From Rhodoferax sp. (GTDB lineage Bacteria > Pseudomonadota > Gammaproteobacteria > Burkholderiales > Burkholderiaceae_C), in NCBI RefSeq assembly GCF_010365055.1, contig NZ_JAAFHA010000018.1, forward strand, positions 1-54,231: a stretch of DNA of 54,231 nucleotides. The letters run 5' to 3'. Made by a program: the position numbers and the translations under genes. Positions 44,271 to 52,163 of this stretch are shown piece by piece. The notes beneath the pieces were generated by a model. The model was not told the origin of the DNA. It ran no database searches and saw only the letters and a program-made list of their open reading frames with translations. How positions within the stretch are numbered: the first letter of the stretch is position 1; the number at the start of each line of letters is the position of its first letter.

Positions 44271-45800
44271 ATGAGCGCAAGCCTCCTTTCTGATCACACG
44301 GGCGCCTGGCTTGGCCTTCTGGCGCTGAGCTTGTTGCTGACCATCGTCATGTTGGGCATGTATTTTCGTGAACTCCGGCGCAGCTTGGTTCTGGCTGTGG
44401 AACTGGAACGGGTATCGAAGCAGCTGTCCGCCCAATTGGCGCGCGACAAGGTAACGGGCCTGCTGACCCGTCCTGGCTTCGACGCCATCCTGGACCAGTG
44501 GGTTCAAAAAGTGGACGGCAGTGGCGGGGCACTCTGTGTCCTGTACGTCTCACTGGACAATTTTTTCATGCTCAACGACGCCTTTGGTCACGAATTTGGC
44601 GACGGCCTGCTCAAGGACGTGTCAAGCCGGCTGGCTGCGTTCACCTGCGCAGACACTGAAGTCTGCAGTCTTGCGGCCGGTGAATTTGCCCTCATCGTGA
44701 AGGGCGAGATGGTCGTCGGCCGAGCAGCGGCAGACCGCGTGAGCGACGTTTTTGCCGGACGTTTTGCCTTTGATTTGATCCAGACGCCGTTGACTTGCTC
44801 GATCGGCATCGCCATGTATCCGGCACATGGGTCGCGCGCCATGCTGCTGGGGCACGCGGCCCTGGCGATGCGAAGCGTCAGGCTCAATGGCGGGGGCGAC
44901 TTCTGCCAATACGACCTCAAGATGGGTGCGGACGTGCGCGAGCAAGCCATTTTGGTCAATGATCTGCGCAGCGCGCTGGAGCTGGGTCAGCTTGAGCTTT
45001 ACTTCCAACCCAAGATTGACGCGATCAGCCTGAAAGTGACGGCGGCGGAGGCCCTGCTGCGCTGGCACCATCCGGAACGCGGATTGGTGAGCCCGGTGGT
45101 TTTCATTCCGCTGGCGGAGCGATATGGCTTGATCGGCGCCATCGGCAATTGGGTGATTGAAGAGGCCTGCCGCAAGGCCGCGCGATGGCGTGAACGGGGT
45201 TTGCACATGCGTGTGGCGGTCAACATCTCGGGCTACCAGATGCGCGAGGATGACCTGGTTGACCGCATTGAGGCGGCCTTGCTGCGCAACAACATCAAGC
45301 CGGGACGGTTCACCTGCGAGATTACCGAGTCTGTTGCCATGGAGGACACCAAGGTCACGCAGCTCACCTTCGACAGGATGCGCGAGGCCGGCTTCCACGT
45401 GTCCATCGACGATTTCGGCACCGGTTATTCGAGTTTGGCGTCATTGCGCCGGCTTCCCGCTGCCGAGTTGAAAATTGACCGCGCCTTTGTCACTGACCTC
45501 GAGCAGAGCGAAGACGCCCGATCGATCGCCAGATCCATCATCAACATGGCAACCGCGCTCAATTTGCGTGTCGTGGCCGAGGGCGTGGAGACCGTCGGTC
45601 AATGTGAATGGCTGGTCAGCATGGGATGCAACGAACTGCAGGGCTATCTTTTCTCGATGCCCATCACTGCGGATGAGCTTGAACGGCTGGCGCTCGATGA
45701 GCATCACCTGAAAAATGTCGAATTCCAGGAGTCCTTGTTTTCGGAGACCAGGACAGCGGCATTGGATGGGGATTTCCATCCCTTACCGAACAACTTCTGA
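44271..45800 (+). CDS. Diguanylate cyclase-like/EAL phosphodiesterase with degenerate GGDEF
   Basis: This 509-residue protein has one N-terminal membrane helix (about 12-32), a GGDEF-type domain (about 58-215) and an EAL domain (about 224-475). The GGDEF motif is replaced by AAGEF (about 135-139), so it is not expected to make cyclic di-GMP. The EAL domain keeps its catalytic residues: E260 in AEALLRW, N318 in VAVNIS, E350/E353 in CEITES, D380-D381 in IDDFGTGYSS, K401 in LKIDRAFV and E437 in AEGVET. It should hydrolyse c-di-GMP at the inner membrane. Its place after chemoreceptors suggests a link to motility. The ATG at 44271 is chosen over 44235. Confidence 0.9.
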   Translation: MSASLLSDHTGAWLGLLALSLLLTIVMLGMYFRELRRSLVLAVELERVSKQLSAQLARDKVTGLLTRPGFDAILDQWVQKVDGSGGALCVLYVSLDNFFMLNDAFGHEFGDGLLKDVSSRLAAFTCADTEVCSLAAGEFALIVKGEMVVGRAAADRVSDVFAGRFAFDLIQTPLTCSIGIAMYPAHGSRAMLLGHAALAMRSVRLNGGGDFCQYDLKMGADVREQAILVNDLRSALELGQLELYFQPKIDAISLKVTAAEALLRWHHPERGLVSPVVFIPLAERYGLIGAIGNWVIEEACRKAARWRERGLHMRVAVNISGYQMREDDLVDRIEAALLRNNIKPGRFTCEITESVAMEDTKVTQLTFDRMREAGFHVSIDDFGTGYSSLASLRRLPAAELKIDRAFVTDLEQSEDARSIARSIINMATALNLRVVAEGVETVGQCEWLVSMGCNELQGYLFSMPITADELERLALDEHHLKNVEFQESLFSETRTAALDGDFHPLPNNF

Positions 45801-45885
45801 GCTGCGAGACCGAGACATTGGGCTCCCCTGCAATGTGCAGGTCAGCCGTTTGCGGGCCACCCTGCGCGAGTTTTCACTCCCCCTT

Positions 45886-46176
45886 TCAGGACCGCTTGCG
45901 CGGGTGAAAAACCAGTGGCTGCGCTGGCGCTGCGTCCGCCGGACCCGGCTTGCCCGCCTTCCTGACGTTGGCTGGCGCATGGTCACAAGCGCTGCAGTTG
46001 CAGCCCGCTTGCGCCCGCGCCGCCTGCCGCAAGAATTGGGCGAGGGCGCGCGGCAGGGGCCAGCGCAGCAAGCCCTGCGCCAGGATGCGGCGCGCCGCTT
46101 GCGGCAGCAGGGACCAGGCCGCATAGACAAAACTGCCAGCGACCAGCAGCCACACGATCAAGGATTGCAGCCCCAT
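45886..46176 (-). CDS. DUF6587-type small membrane protein downstream of FeoB
   Basis: This 96-residue product has an N-terminal membrane helix (SLIVWLLVAGSFVYAAWSLL), a basic amphipathic middle, and a cysteine cluster GCNCSACD at about residues 58-65. Small cysteine-bearing proteins of this kind commonly follow feoB in Burkholderiales, in the position where enterobacteria have feoC. It could bind iron or a cluster, but this is inference. It begins three bases after the feoB stop, so it is part of the feo operon. Confidence 0.72.
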   Translation of the reverse strand: MGLQSLIVWLLVAGSFVYAAWSLLPQAARRILAQGLLRWPLPRALAQFLRQAARAQAGCNCSACDHAPANVRKAGKPGPADAAPAQPLVFHPRKRS

Positions 46177-46179
46177 CGC

Positions 46180-48075
46180 CTAAGCACCCAACCACAGAGC
46201 GACGCGATAGGTCACAAAGGCCGCCGCGTAGGCCAGCACAAACAGGTAGGTGAGCATGATCAGCGGATAGCGCCAGGAGTTGGTCTCGCGCCGCACTACG
46301 GCCAGCGTCGACAGGCACTGCGGCGCAAACACAAACCAGGCCAGCATCGCATAGGCCGTGGCCAGCGACCAGCCGTGCGCAATCACCGGCGACAAGGCAT
46401 CGGCGACCGAGGCGTCCGCCCCCGACAAGGCATACACCGTGCCCAAGGCACCCACCACTACTTCACGCGCGGCCATGCCAGGCACCAGCGCGATCGAAAT
46501 TTGCCAGTTGAAGCCGATGGGTGCAAACACCGTTTGCAACGCATGGCCCAGCATGCCGGCAAAGCTGTGTTGAATGGCGGGACCCTGGCTCGCGTCCCAG
46601 CCCAGCGGTGGCGCCGGGTAGGTGGACAAAAACCACAGCACCACCATCAAGGCAAAAATGATGCCGCCGACACGCCGCAAGAAGATATGGGCGCGCTCCC
46701 ACAAACCTTGCGCCAGGTTGCGCAGGCTGGGTCGGCGGTAGGGCGGCAACTCCAGCATCAGCGGCTGGTACGCGCTTTTCATCCAGACCCGCTTGAAGAC
46801 CCAAGCCACCGCCATCGCCGACACCACACCCGCCACATAGAGCGCAAACAGGGTCAGGCCGCGCAAACTCAGCCCACCGAGCCGGCGCTCCGGCACAAAA
46901 GCGCCAATCAGCAAGGCATAGACCGGCAAGCGCGCCGAGCAGGTCATGAGCGGCGCCACCATGATGGTGGCGAGGCGGTCTTTCCAGTTGGCGATGGTGC
47001 GCGTGGCCATGATGCCGGGAATGGCGCAGGCAAAGCTGGACAAGAGCGGAATGAAGGCGCGTCCGGACAGGCCCACTTTGCCCATCAGGTTGTCCAGCAA
47101 GAAGGCCGCGCGCGGCAGGTAGCCCGAGTCTTCCAGCAGCAGGATAAAGAAAAACAAAATCAGAATCTGCGGCATGAACACCAGCACGCCGCCGACGCCG
47201 GCCACCACGCCGTCGACCAGCAGGCTGCGCAGGGGGCCGGCATCCATGTGGCTCAAAATCAAGTTGCCTGCCGCCGCCATCGCGCCCTTGATCGCATCCA
47301 TAGGCCAATTGGCCCAGGAAAAAACGGCCTGAAAAATCAGGAACAACACCGCCGCCAGCACCACCAGGCCCCACACCGGGTGCATGACGACCGCATCGAG
47401 CCGGTATTGAAAGCGCCCCAAGGTCGGGGCCTGCGGCGCCACCACGGCCAGGATGCGGCGCACTTCGCGCTGCAGATCTGCCGAACTGGCCGGCGCTGTG
47501 CCGGCGGGCAGGGCGGGCGCACTGGGCCAGGGCTGCGTCAGGTGTTGCTCCAGTTGCGCCAGCAGTTGCGCGTGCCCATTGTGTTTGACGGCCACGGTTT
47601 CCACCACCGGCAGCCCCAACTCGTTGGAGAGGCGCGCCAGGTCGAGCTTGAGCCCCTGGGCGCGCGCCACATCGGCCATATTGACGGCCACCAGCAGCGG
47701 CCGTCCCAGGCGCTTGAGCTCCAGCACCAGGCGCAGGTTCATGCGCAAATTGGTGGCATCGACCACCGCCACAATCGCATCGGGCGTGTCTTCGCCCGCG
47801 CGGCGGCCCTCGATCACCTCCAGCGTCACCTGTTCGTCGGGCGTCGCGGCGCTCAGGCTGTAGGCCCCCGGCAAATCCACCACCGACACCGTCTGGCCGT
47901 TCGGCAAATGGACCAGGCCGACCTTGCGCTCGACCGTGACCCCGGCGTAGTTGGCGACATGCTGGCGCGCACCGGTGAGCAGGTTAAAGAGCGCGGTCTT
48001 GCCGCAATTGGGGTTGCCCACCAAGGCAATGCAGTGCATCGGAAGTGACGGGTTGGCGCCGGAAGTTGGGGACAT
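46180..48075 (-). CDS. feoB: Ferrous iron transport protein B
   Basis: This 631-residue inner-membrane Fe(II) transporter has an N-terminal G-protein domain with GNPNCGKTALFN (G1), NYAGVTVERK (G2), DLPGAYSL (G3) and NMAD (G4), then paired gate domains with many helices. SFACAIPGIMATRTI and CSARLPVYALLIGAF are the Cys-containing pore motifs. The length suits the shorter betaproteobacterial form. I chose the ATG at 48075 because TAAGG lies upstream and the longer frame reads across feoA. It starts seven bases after the feoA stop. Confidence 0.95.
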   Translation of the reverse strand: MSPTSGANPSLPMHCIALVGNPNCGKTALFNLLTGARQHVANYAGVTVERKVGLVHLPNGQTVSVVDLPGAYSLSAATPDEQVTLEVIEGRRAGEDTPDAIVAVVDATNLRMNLRLVLELKRLGRPLLVAVNMADVARAQGLKLDLARLSNELGLPVVETVAVKHNGHAQLLAQLEQHLTQPWPSAPALPAGTAPASSADLQREVRRILAVVAPQAPTLGRFQYRLDAVVMHPVWGLVVLAAVLFLIFQAVFSWANWPMDAIKGAMAAAGNLILSHMDAGPLRSLLVDGVVAGVGGVLVFMPQILILFFFILLLEDSGYLPRAAFLLDNLMGKVGLSGRAFIPLLSSFACAIPGIMATRTIANWKDRLATIMVAPLMTCSARLPVYALLIGAFVPERRLGGLSLRGLTLFALYVAGVVSAMAVAWVFKRVWMKSAYQPLMLELPPYRRPSLRNLAQGLWERAHIFLRRVGGIIFALMVVLWFLSTYPAPPLGWDASQGPAIQHSFAGMLGHALQTVFAPIGFNWQISIALVPGMAAREVVVGALGTVYALSGADASVADALSPVIAHGWSLATAYAMLAWFVFAPQCLSTLAVVRRETNSWRYPLIMLTYLFVLAYAAAFVTYRVALWLGA

Positions 48076-48082
48076 AGAGACC

Positions 48083-48340
48083 TTAGAGGATGGCGCCGTC
48101 TGGCGTTTGCACTTCAATGCACTGGGCTTCGAGCAGACGCAGGGCAAACAGCGTCTCGCCGACCTGTACCGCCAGCGGCTCACGCCCGCCCGGGCCACGG
48201 CGCAGCACCTGCACCGGCTCGCCGGCGATAAAACCCAGCTCCCCCAGTCGCCGCAGCGTGGCCTCGCCGACGTCGGCATTGGCCGGAACGACCCGCTGAA
48301 CCACGGCGTGCGTACCGTTGGGAAGTTGAGACAAGAGCAT
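48083..48340 (-). CDS. feoA: Ferrous iron transport protein A
   Basis: This 85-residue SH3-like cytoplasmic protein is needed for FeoB function. Its core reads LRRLGELGFIAGEPVQVLRRGPGG and VQVGETLFALRLLEAQCIEV. I chose the ATG at 48340 (MLLSQLPNG), which fits the family start; an in-frame ATG at 48373 would add 11 residues. First gene of the feoA-feoB-DUF6587 operon, with a palindromic probable Fur site about 46 bases upstream. Confidence 0.92.
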   Translation of the reverse strand: MLLSQLPNGTHAVVQRVVPANADVGEATLRRLGELGFIAGEPVQVLRRGPGGREPLAVQVGETLFALRLLEAQCIEVQTPDGAIL

Positions 48341-48385
48341 GAAGGGAGCCTGTAGAAAGTGGAGATTTCGCATCAGAAGCGCATT

Positions 48386-48416
48386 AATCTAAATGAGAGT
48401 GTATCGCATTTAGATT
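48386..48416. promoter_or_regulatory. Probable Fur-binding palindrome at the feo promoter
   Basis: A perfect 10-bp inverted repeat AATCTAAATG-N11-CATTTAGATT sits upstream of feoA. The inner part, AATGAGAGTGTATCGCATT, is similar to the 19-bp Fur box pattern. Its position over the expected promoter core suits iron-dependent repression by Fur. Known biology: feo operons are common Fur targets. Confidence 0.6.
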
Positions 48417-48573
48417 CACCAAAAAAGTACAGGGACCGTGACCACCTGCGCCGGAGTTGACCTAGCGCAAACTCGGCCCTGACAAGGCTCAGCCCTCTAA
48501 TTGCCAGCCCGGCAATCGCAAAGGTCAGCGGTATAGTGACCAGCTACCCTCTTACCAACCCAAGGTGCTTCAT

Positions 48574-50277
48574 ATGCTGCTGCTCAATCCCCGCCATCTG
48601 GTTCGCCATTACCCCGATCAACGCTCGCGCGAGATCATGGAGAAGACCGTCGCCTTCTTCGAGAAAAACGGCCTGACCAAGCTGAAAGCGGATTTTCACG
48701 GCGCGGTCTGGTACGAGGATTTCCTCAACTTCTGCAAGGAAGAGTGCATTTTTGCCTCCATGATGACGCCCGCCGAGCACGGCAAGGACGGCGAGCACGC
48801 GGTCTGGGACACTTGGCGCGTGTGCGGTTTTGCCGAAATCTTGGGCTTCTATGGCCTGCCCTACTGGTACGCCTACCAGGTCTCGGTGCTGGGCATCGGC
48901 CCCATCTGGATGAGCAAGAACAAGGTCGCGCAGGCCAAGGCGAAGCGCCTGCTTGACCAAGGCGAGGTTTTTGCCTTCGGCCTGTCCGAGAAAGAGCACG
49001 GCGCCGACATCTACTCGTCGGACATGATCGTGACCAAGCTGGACGACGGTACGTACCTGGCGTCGGGCGGCAAGTACTACATCGGCAACGCCAACAAGGC
49101 GCGCATGGTCAGCACCTTCGGCAAGATGGCGGATACCGGCGAGTACATCTACTTCGTCGCCGACTCGCAGCACCCCCAGTACGAGCTGGTGAAAAACGTG
49201 GTCTACAGCCAGAACTACGTGGCCGAGTACCAGCTGCATGAGTACCCCTTGAGCGAAGACGACATCCTGCACCACGGCGACGATGCCTGGAACGCCGCGC
49301 TCAACACCGTCAACGTCGGCAAATACAACCTCGGCTGGGCCTCGATCGGCATTTGCACGCATGCGTTTTATGAGGCTTTTGACCACGCCAGCAACCGCCA
49401 TCTGTACAACATGACGGTGACGGATTTTCCGCATGTGCGCCAGCTCTTTACCGACGCCTACGCGCGCCTGGTGGCGATGAAGCTGTTTGGGCTGCGCGCC
49501 GCCGATTACATGAAAGCGGCGTCCAATGAAGACCGGCGCTATCTGCTGTTCAACCCGATCCAGAAAATGAAGGTCACGACGCAAGGCGAAGAGGTCATCA
49601 ATCTGCTGTGGGATGTGATTGCCGCCAAGGGCTTCGAGAAGGACATGTATTTTGCAATGGCCGCCATCGACATTCGCGGCCTGCCCAAATTGGAGGGTAC
49701 GGTGCATGTGAACATGGCGCTGATCATCAAGTTCATGGCCAACTACTTCTTTGCCCCGGCTGTGTACCCGGAGGTGGCGCGCCGCGACGAAGGCAGCAAC
49801 GACAGCTTCCTGTTCGATCAGGGCCCGACCAAAGGCCTGGGCAAGATCAAGTTCCATGACTATCGCATCGCCTACAACAGCGTCGATACACCCAACCTCA
49901 GCGTGTTCAAGGAACAGATCGAGACCTTCAAGCAAATGGCGATGCTGGCGCCGCCCACGCCGGCGCAGGCCAAAGACATCGACTTTCTGCTGACCGTGGG
50001 CGAGATGTTCACGCTGGTGGTGTATGGCCAGCTGGTGCTGGAAAACGCGAAGATTTACGAAGTCGAGCCCGAATTGCTGGACCAGATTTTCGACTTCATG
50101 GTGCGCGACTTTTCCAAATTCGCCCTGCAGATGTACTCCAAACCCAGCAGCACCGAAGGCCAGATGGCGCAGTGCCTGAAGATGATCAGGAAGCCGGTGA
50201 CCGATGATGTGCGCTACGCCAAGGTCTGGAGCGATCACGTCAGCAAGATGCAAGGACAGTACAAGATGCCCGATTGA
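48574..50277 (+). CDS. Acyl-CoA dehydrogenase family protein
   Basis: This 567-residue protein has an acyl-CoA dehydrogenase fold of the longer kind. FAFGLSEKEHGADIYSSDM and YLASGGKYYIGNANKA match the middle-domain FAD/substrate region, and LLWDVIAAKGFEKDMYFAMAA the C-terminal helical part. The substrate cannot be told. The ATG at 48574, with CCAAGG nine bases upstream, is preferred to a GTG at 48565. A hotdog thioesterase follows about 100 bases downstream, so both may act on acyl-CoA. Confidence 0.85.
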   Translation: MLLLNPRHLVRHYPDQRSREIMEKTVAFFEKNGLTKLKADFHGAVWYEDFLNFCKEECIFASMMTPAEHGKDGEHAVWDTWRVCGFAEILGFYGLPYWYAYQVSVLGIGPIWMSKNKVAQAKAKRLLDQGEVFAFGLSEKEHGADIYSSDMIVTKLDDGTYLASGGKYYIGNANKARMVSTFGKMADTGEYIYFVADSQHPQYELVKNVVYSQNYVAEYQLHEYPLSEDDILHHGDDAWNAALNTVNVGKYNLGWASIGICTHAFYEAFDHASNRHLYNMTVTDFPHVRQLFTDAYARLVAMKLFGLRAADYMKAASNEDRRYLLFNPIQKMKVTTQGEEVINLLWDVIAAKGFEKDMYFAMAAIDIRGLPKLEGTVHVNMALIIKFMANYFFAPAVYPEVARRDEGSNDSFLFDQGPTKGLGKIKFHDYRIAYNSVDTPNLSVFKEQIETFKQMAMLAPPTPAQAKDIDFLLTVGEMFTLVVYGQLVLENAKIYEVEPELLDQIFDFMVRDFSKFALQMYSKPSSTEGQMAQCLKMIRKPVTDDVRYAKVWSDHVSKMQGQYKMPD

Positions 50278-50292
50278 GGCAGTCATGCACTT

Positions 50293-50352
50293 CAAAAAAG
50301 ATAGCTGATGACGCCTGGTTGACAAGGGCCAGCGGCTTGTTTTGTTTATAGT
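50293..50352 (+). repeat. Degenerate ~55-bp interspersed repeat, copy 5
   Basis: It reads AAAAAAGATAGCTGATGACGC, about eight bases, then CAAGGGCCAGCGGCTTGTTTT. It fills the gap between the acyl-CoA dehydrogenase and thioesterase genes. Confidence 0.5.
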
Positions 50353-50380
50353 CTAGACCCTTCGTCTTATTGGAGCCTTG

Positions 50381-50803
50381 ATGACTATCTGGAAACGACC
50401 GATCTCGGTGGCTGAACTCACCGCTATCAGCGTCAACACCGCCGTTGACCACCTGGGGATGGAATTTCTGGAGGTCGGCGACGATTTCATCCGGGCGCGC
50501 GTGCCGGTGGACCACCGCACCAAGCAACCGTACGGGCTGCTGCACGGCGGCGTCAGCGTGGTGCTGGCCGAAACGCTGGGCTCTTGCGGCGCCGCCTACG
50601 CCAGCCCGGACGGTCAACTCGCTGTCGGGCTCGACATCAACGCCAACCACATCCGGGGCGTCACCAGCGGCTGGGTCACCGGCACCGCCCGCCCGGTGCA
50701 CATTGGCCGCACCACCCAGGTTTGGCAGATCGACATGCACAACGATGCGGGCGAACTGAGCTGCCTGTCGCGCATCACGATGGCGGTGCTGGCGCCACGC
50801 TAG
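50381..50803 (+). CDS. Hotdog-fold acyl-CoA thioesterase (PaaI/YbdB type)
   Basis: This 140-residue thioesterase has the family motif QPYGLLHGGVSVVLAETLGS (about 43-62), with the catalytic Glu in LAETLGS, and DINANHIRGV. The family hydrolyses aryl- or acyl-CoA thioesters, often as housekeeping on stalled CoA esters. GGAG lies five bases before the ATG at 50381. It may be co-expressed with the acyl-CoA dehydrogenase despite the repeat between them. Confidence 0.9.
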   Translation: MTIWKRPISVAELTAISVNTAVDHLGMEFLEVGDDFIRARVPVDHRTKQPYGLLHGGVSVVLAETLGSCGAAYASPDGQLAVGLDINANHIRGVTSGWVTGTARPVHIGRTTQVWQIDMHNDAGELSCLSRITMAVLAPR

Positions 50804-50850
50804 ACACAAGATAGGCCGCCAGTCCTCTCCCTCAGAGGTCTAGCCGGCTA

Positions 50851-50912
50851 TTTATCAAAAAGAGTAGCTGCTCAGACATATAGCCAAAGGGCTAGAGGCT
50901 GTTTTAATCATA
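50851..50912 (+). repeat. Degenerate ~55-bp interspersed repeat, copy 6
   Basis: It reads AAAGAGTAGCTGCTCAGACA, about ten bases, then GGGCTAGAGGCTGTTTTAATC. This is the clearest copy, lying between the thioesterase and the Crp/Fnr gene. Confidence 0.6.
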
Positions 50913-50922
50913 GACAATAAGA

Positions 50923-51627
50923 ATGAATCCCGGAACTTTCGACATGCAGCGCCTGCTGTCGGCGCTGCCGCTCTTTAGCGCGCTGTCGCCGCTGGAGCGC
51001 GAACGTGTCGCCCAAGGTTGCCAGTTAAAACGCCTGGCGCGCGGCGACATGTTTTTTCGGGTGGGTGAGGCCTGTGAGGCGTTTCACATCGTCGCATCAG
51101 GGCAAATCAAGCTCTATGTGGCGTCCCCTTCCGGGCAGGAAAAGGTGATTGAGATCATTGGCCCTGGTCGCAGTTTTGCCGAGGCGCTGGTGTTTCTGGG
51201 GCAACCGCACATCGTGAATGCGCAGGCACTGAGCGACACGCTGTTGGTCAGTGTGAGCAAACAGGCGGTGCTGGCTGAGGTGGAGCGCGACCCCCGCTTT
51301 TCGCTGCGCCTACTGGCGGGCATTTCGCGCCGACTGCACAGCTTGATTCAGGACGTTGAGAGCTACGCCCTGCACAGCGGCATGCAGCGCCTCATTGGCT
51401 ACTTGCTGCGCGACGTCGAGGGGGCGGATGCCGGCAGCGGCAATCCCATCAGCATCACCGTCAGTTTGCCGGCCAGCAAGGCCACGATTGCCTCGCGCTT
51501 GTCACTGACACCCGAGTACTTTTCGCGCGTGTTGCACGAACTCGAAGCCCAGGGGCTGATTCAGATCGACAAACGCGAGATTCGCATTCTCGACGTGCAC
51601 CGGCTCGCGAGCTTCGAGTCGCATTGA
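50923..51627 (+). CDS. Crp/Fnr-family transcriptional regulator
   Basis: This 234-residue regulator has an N-terminal cyclic-nucleotide-binding-like domain (about 15-130; FFRVGEACEAFHIVASGQIKLY, PGRSFAEALVFLG) and a C-terminal winged helix (about 155-225; SKATIASRLSLTPEYFSRVLHEL). The N-terminal cysteine cluster of FNR is absent; only Cys in GCQL and EACE occur, so it is not an oxygen-sensing FNR proper and is closer to Dnr/NnrR-type or other Crp branches. The multihaem cytochrome 2 kb away is a possible target. The ATG at 50923 is used; MQRLLSALP eight codons later is possible. Confidence 0.88.
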   Translation: MNPGTFDMQRLLSALPLFSALSPLERERVAQGCQLKRLARGDMFFRVGEACEAFHIVASGQIKLYVASPSGQEKVIEIIGPGRSFAEALVFLGQPHIVNAQALSDTLLVSVSKQAVLAEVERDPRFSLRLLAGISRRLHSLIQDVESYALHSGMQRLIGYLLRDVEGADAGSGNPISITVSLPASKATIASRLSLTPEYFSRVLHELEAQGLIQIDKREIRILDVHRLASFESH

Positions 51628-51635
51628 TGGCTTGA

Positions 51636-52145
51636 CTAATAGCGCCCCAGGTCCTGAATGGCGTCGACGACCAGCCCGGTGCCAATGGCAATCAGCAGAA
51701 TGTCGGAGGCCACGCGCACATAGCGGTGCCCGGCCGGTGCCACGCCCAATTGGACGATGACGGCGGGCGGCAAACTGTAAGTCACCACGTCACGCGGCAT
51801 CGGCTGACCCACTGCCCATTTGCGCGCTTGCCCCGGCGGCATGCAGCCATTGTTTTTCTTGGCCAGTCCGGGCGGGCAACGGCCCACGCGGTACTGCTCG
51901 CCGTAGTAATTGCTCACGGCTGTGCGCTGGTCATCGCGGAAGTGTCCGCTGGCCCGGTCTGGGCTGACCTGCGATGGGCTCTCCTGACGTGGCTGTTTCT
52001 GCTGCTGTTGCTGTTTCTGCTGCGGTTTGCCGTGCTTGCCACCACCCGCCCACTCCGGCTTCTCGGCCATGGCGCCTGCCGTGGCCAGCAGGCCTGCGAG
52101 CAGGAGCGCCAAGGCGCGGCCCGTTTTGATTTGCGTATTTTTCAC
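51636..52145 (-). CDS. CigR/RcnB-like exported protein
   Basis: This 169-residue protein has a signal peptide (ALALLLAGLLATAGAMA) and a Gln/Lys-rich segment (KPQQKQQQQQKQPRQ). Its conserved C-terminal part has GRCPPGLAKKNNGCMPPGQA, VGQPMPRDVVTY and YVRVASDILLIAIGTGLVVDA, the pattern of CigR-family anti-virulence regulators and RcnB-like periplasmic proteins. Function here is unknown. The start is GTG at 52145 with AAAGG upstream. It lies 18 bases after the DUF4382 lipoprotein gene, so they form an operon. Confidence 0.78.
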   Translation of the reverse strand: MKNTQIKTGRALALLLAGLLATAGAMAEKPEWAGGGKHGKPQQKQQQQQKQPRQESPSQVSPDRASGHFRDDQRTAVSNYYGEQYRVGRCPPGLAKKNNGCMPPGQARKWAVGQPMPRDVVTYSLPPAVIVQLGVAPAGHRYVRVASDILLIAIGTGLVVDAIQDLGRY

Positions 52146-52163
52146 TGTTGACCTTTCGAAGGG

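Noticed and set aside
45715..48048. A 777-codon open frame on the plus strand across feoB
   Set aside because: The product is Arg/Gln/His-rich and low in complexity, while the minus strand encodes a complete FeoB with all G motifs.
48544..50325. A 593-codon open frame on the minus strand across the acyl-CoA dehydrogenase gene
   Set aside because: Its product is His/Val/Gln-rich with no family resemblance; it is the mirror of a GC-rich coding strand whose plus-strand product has clear dehydrogenase motifs.
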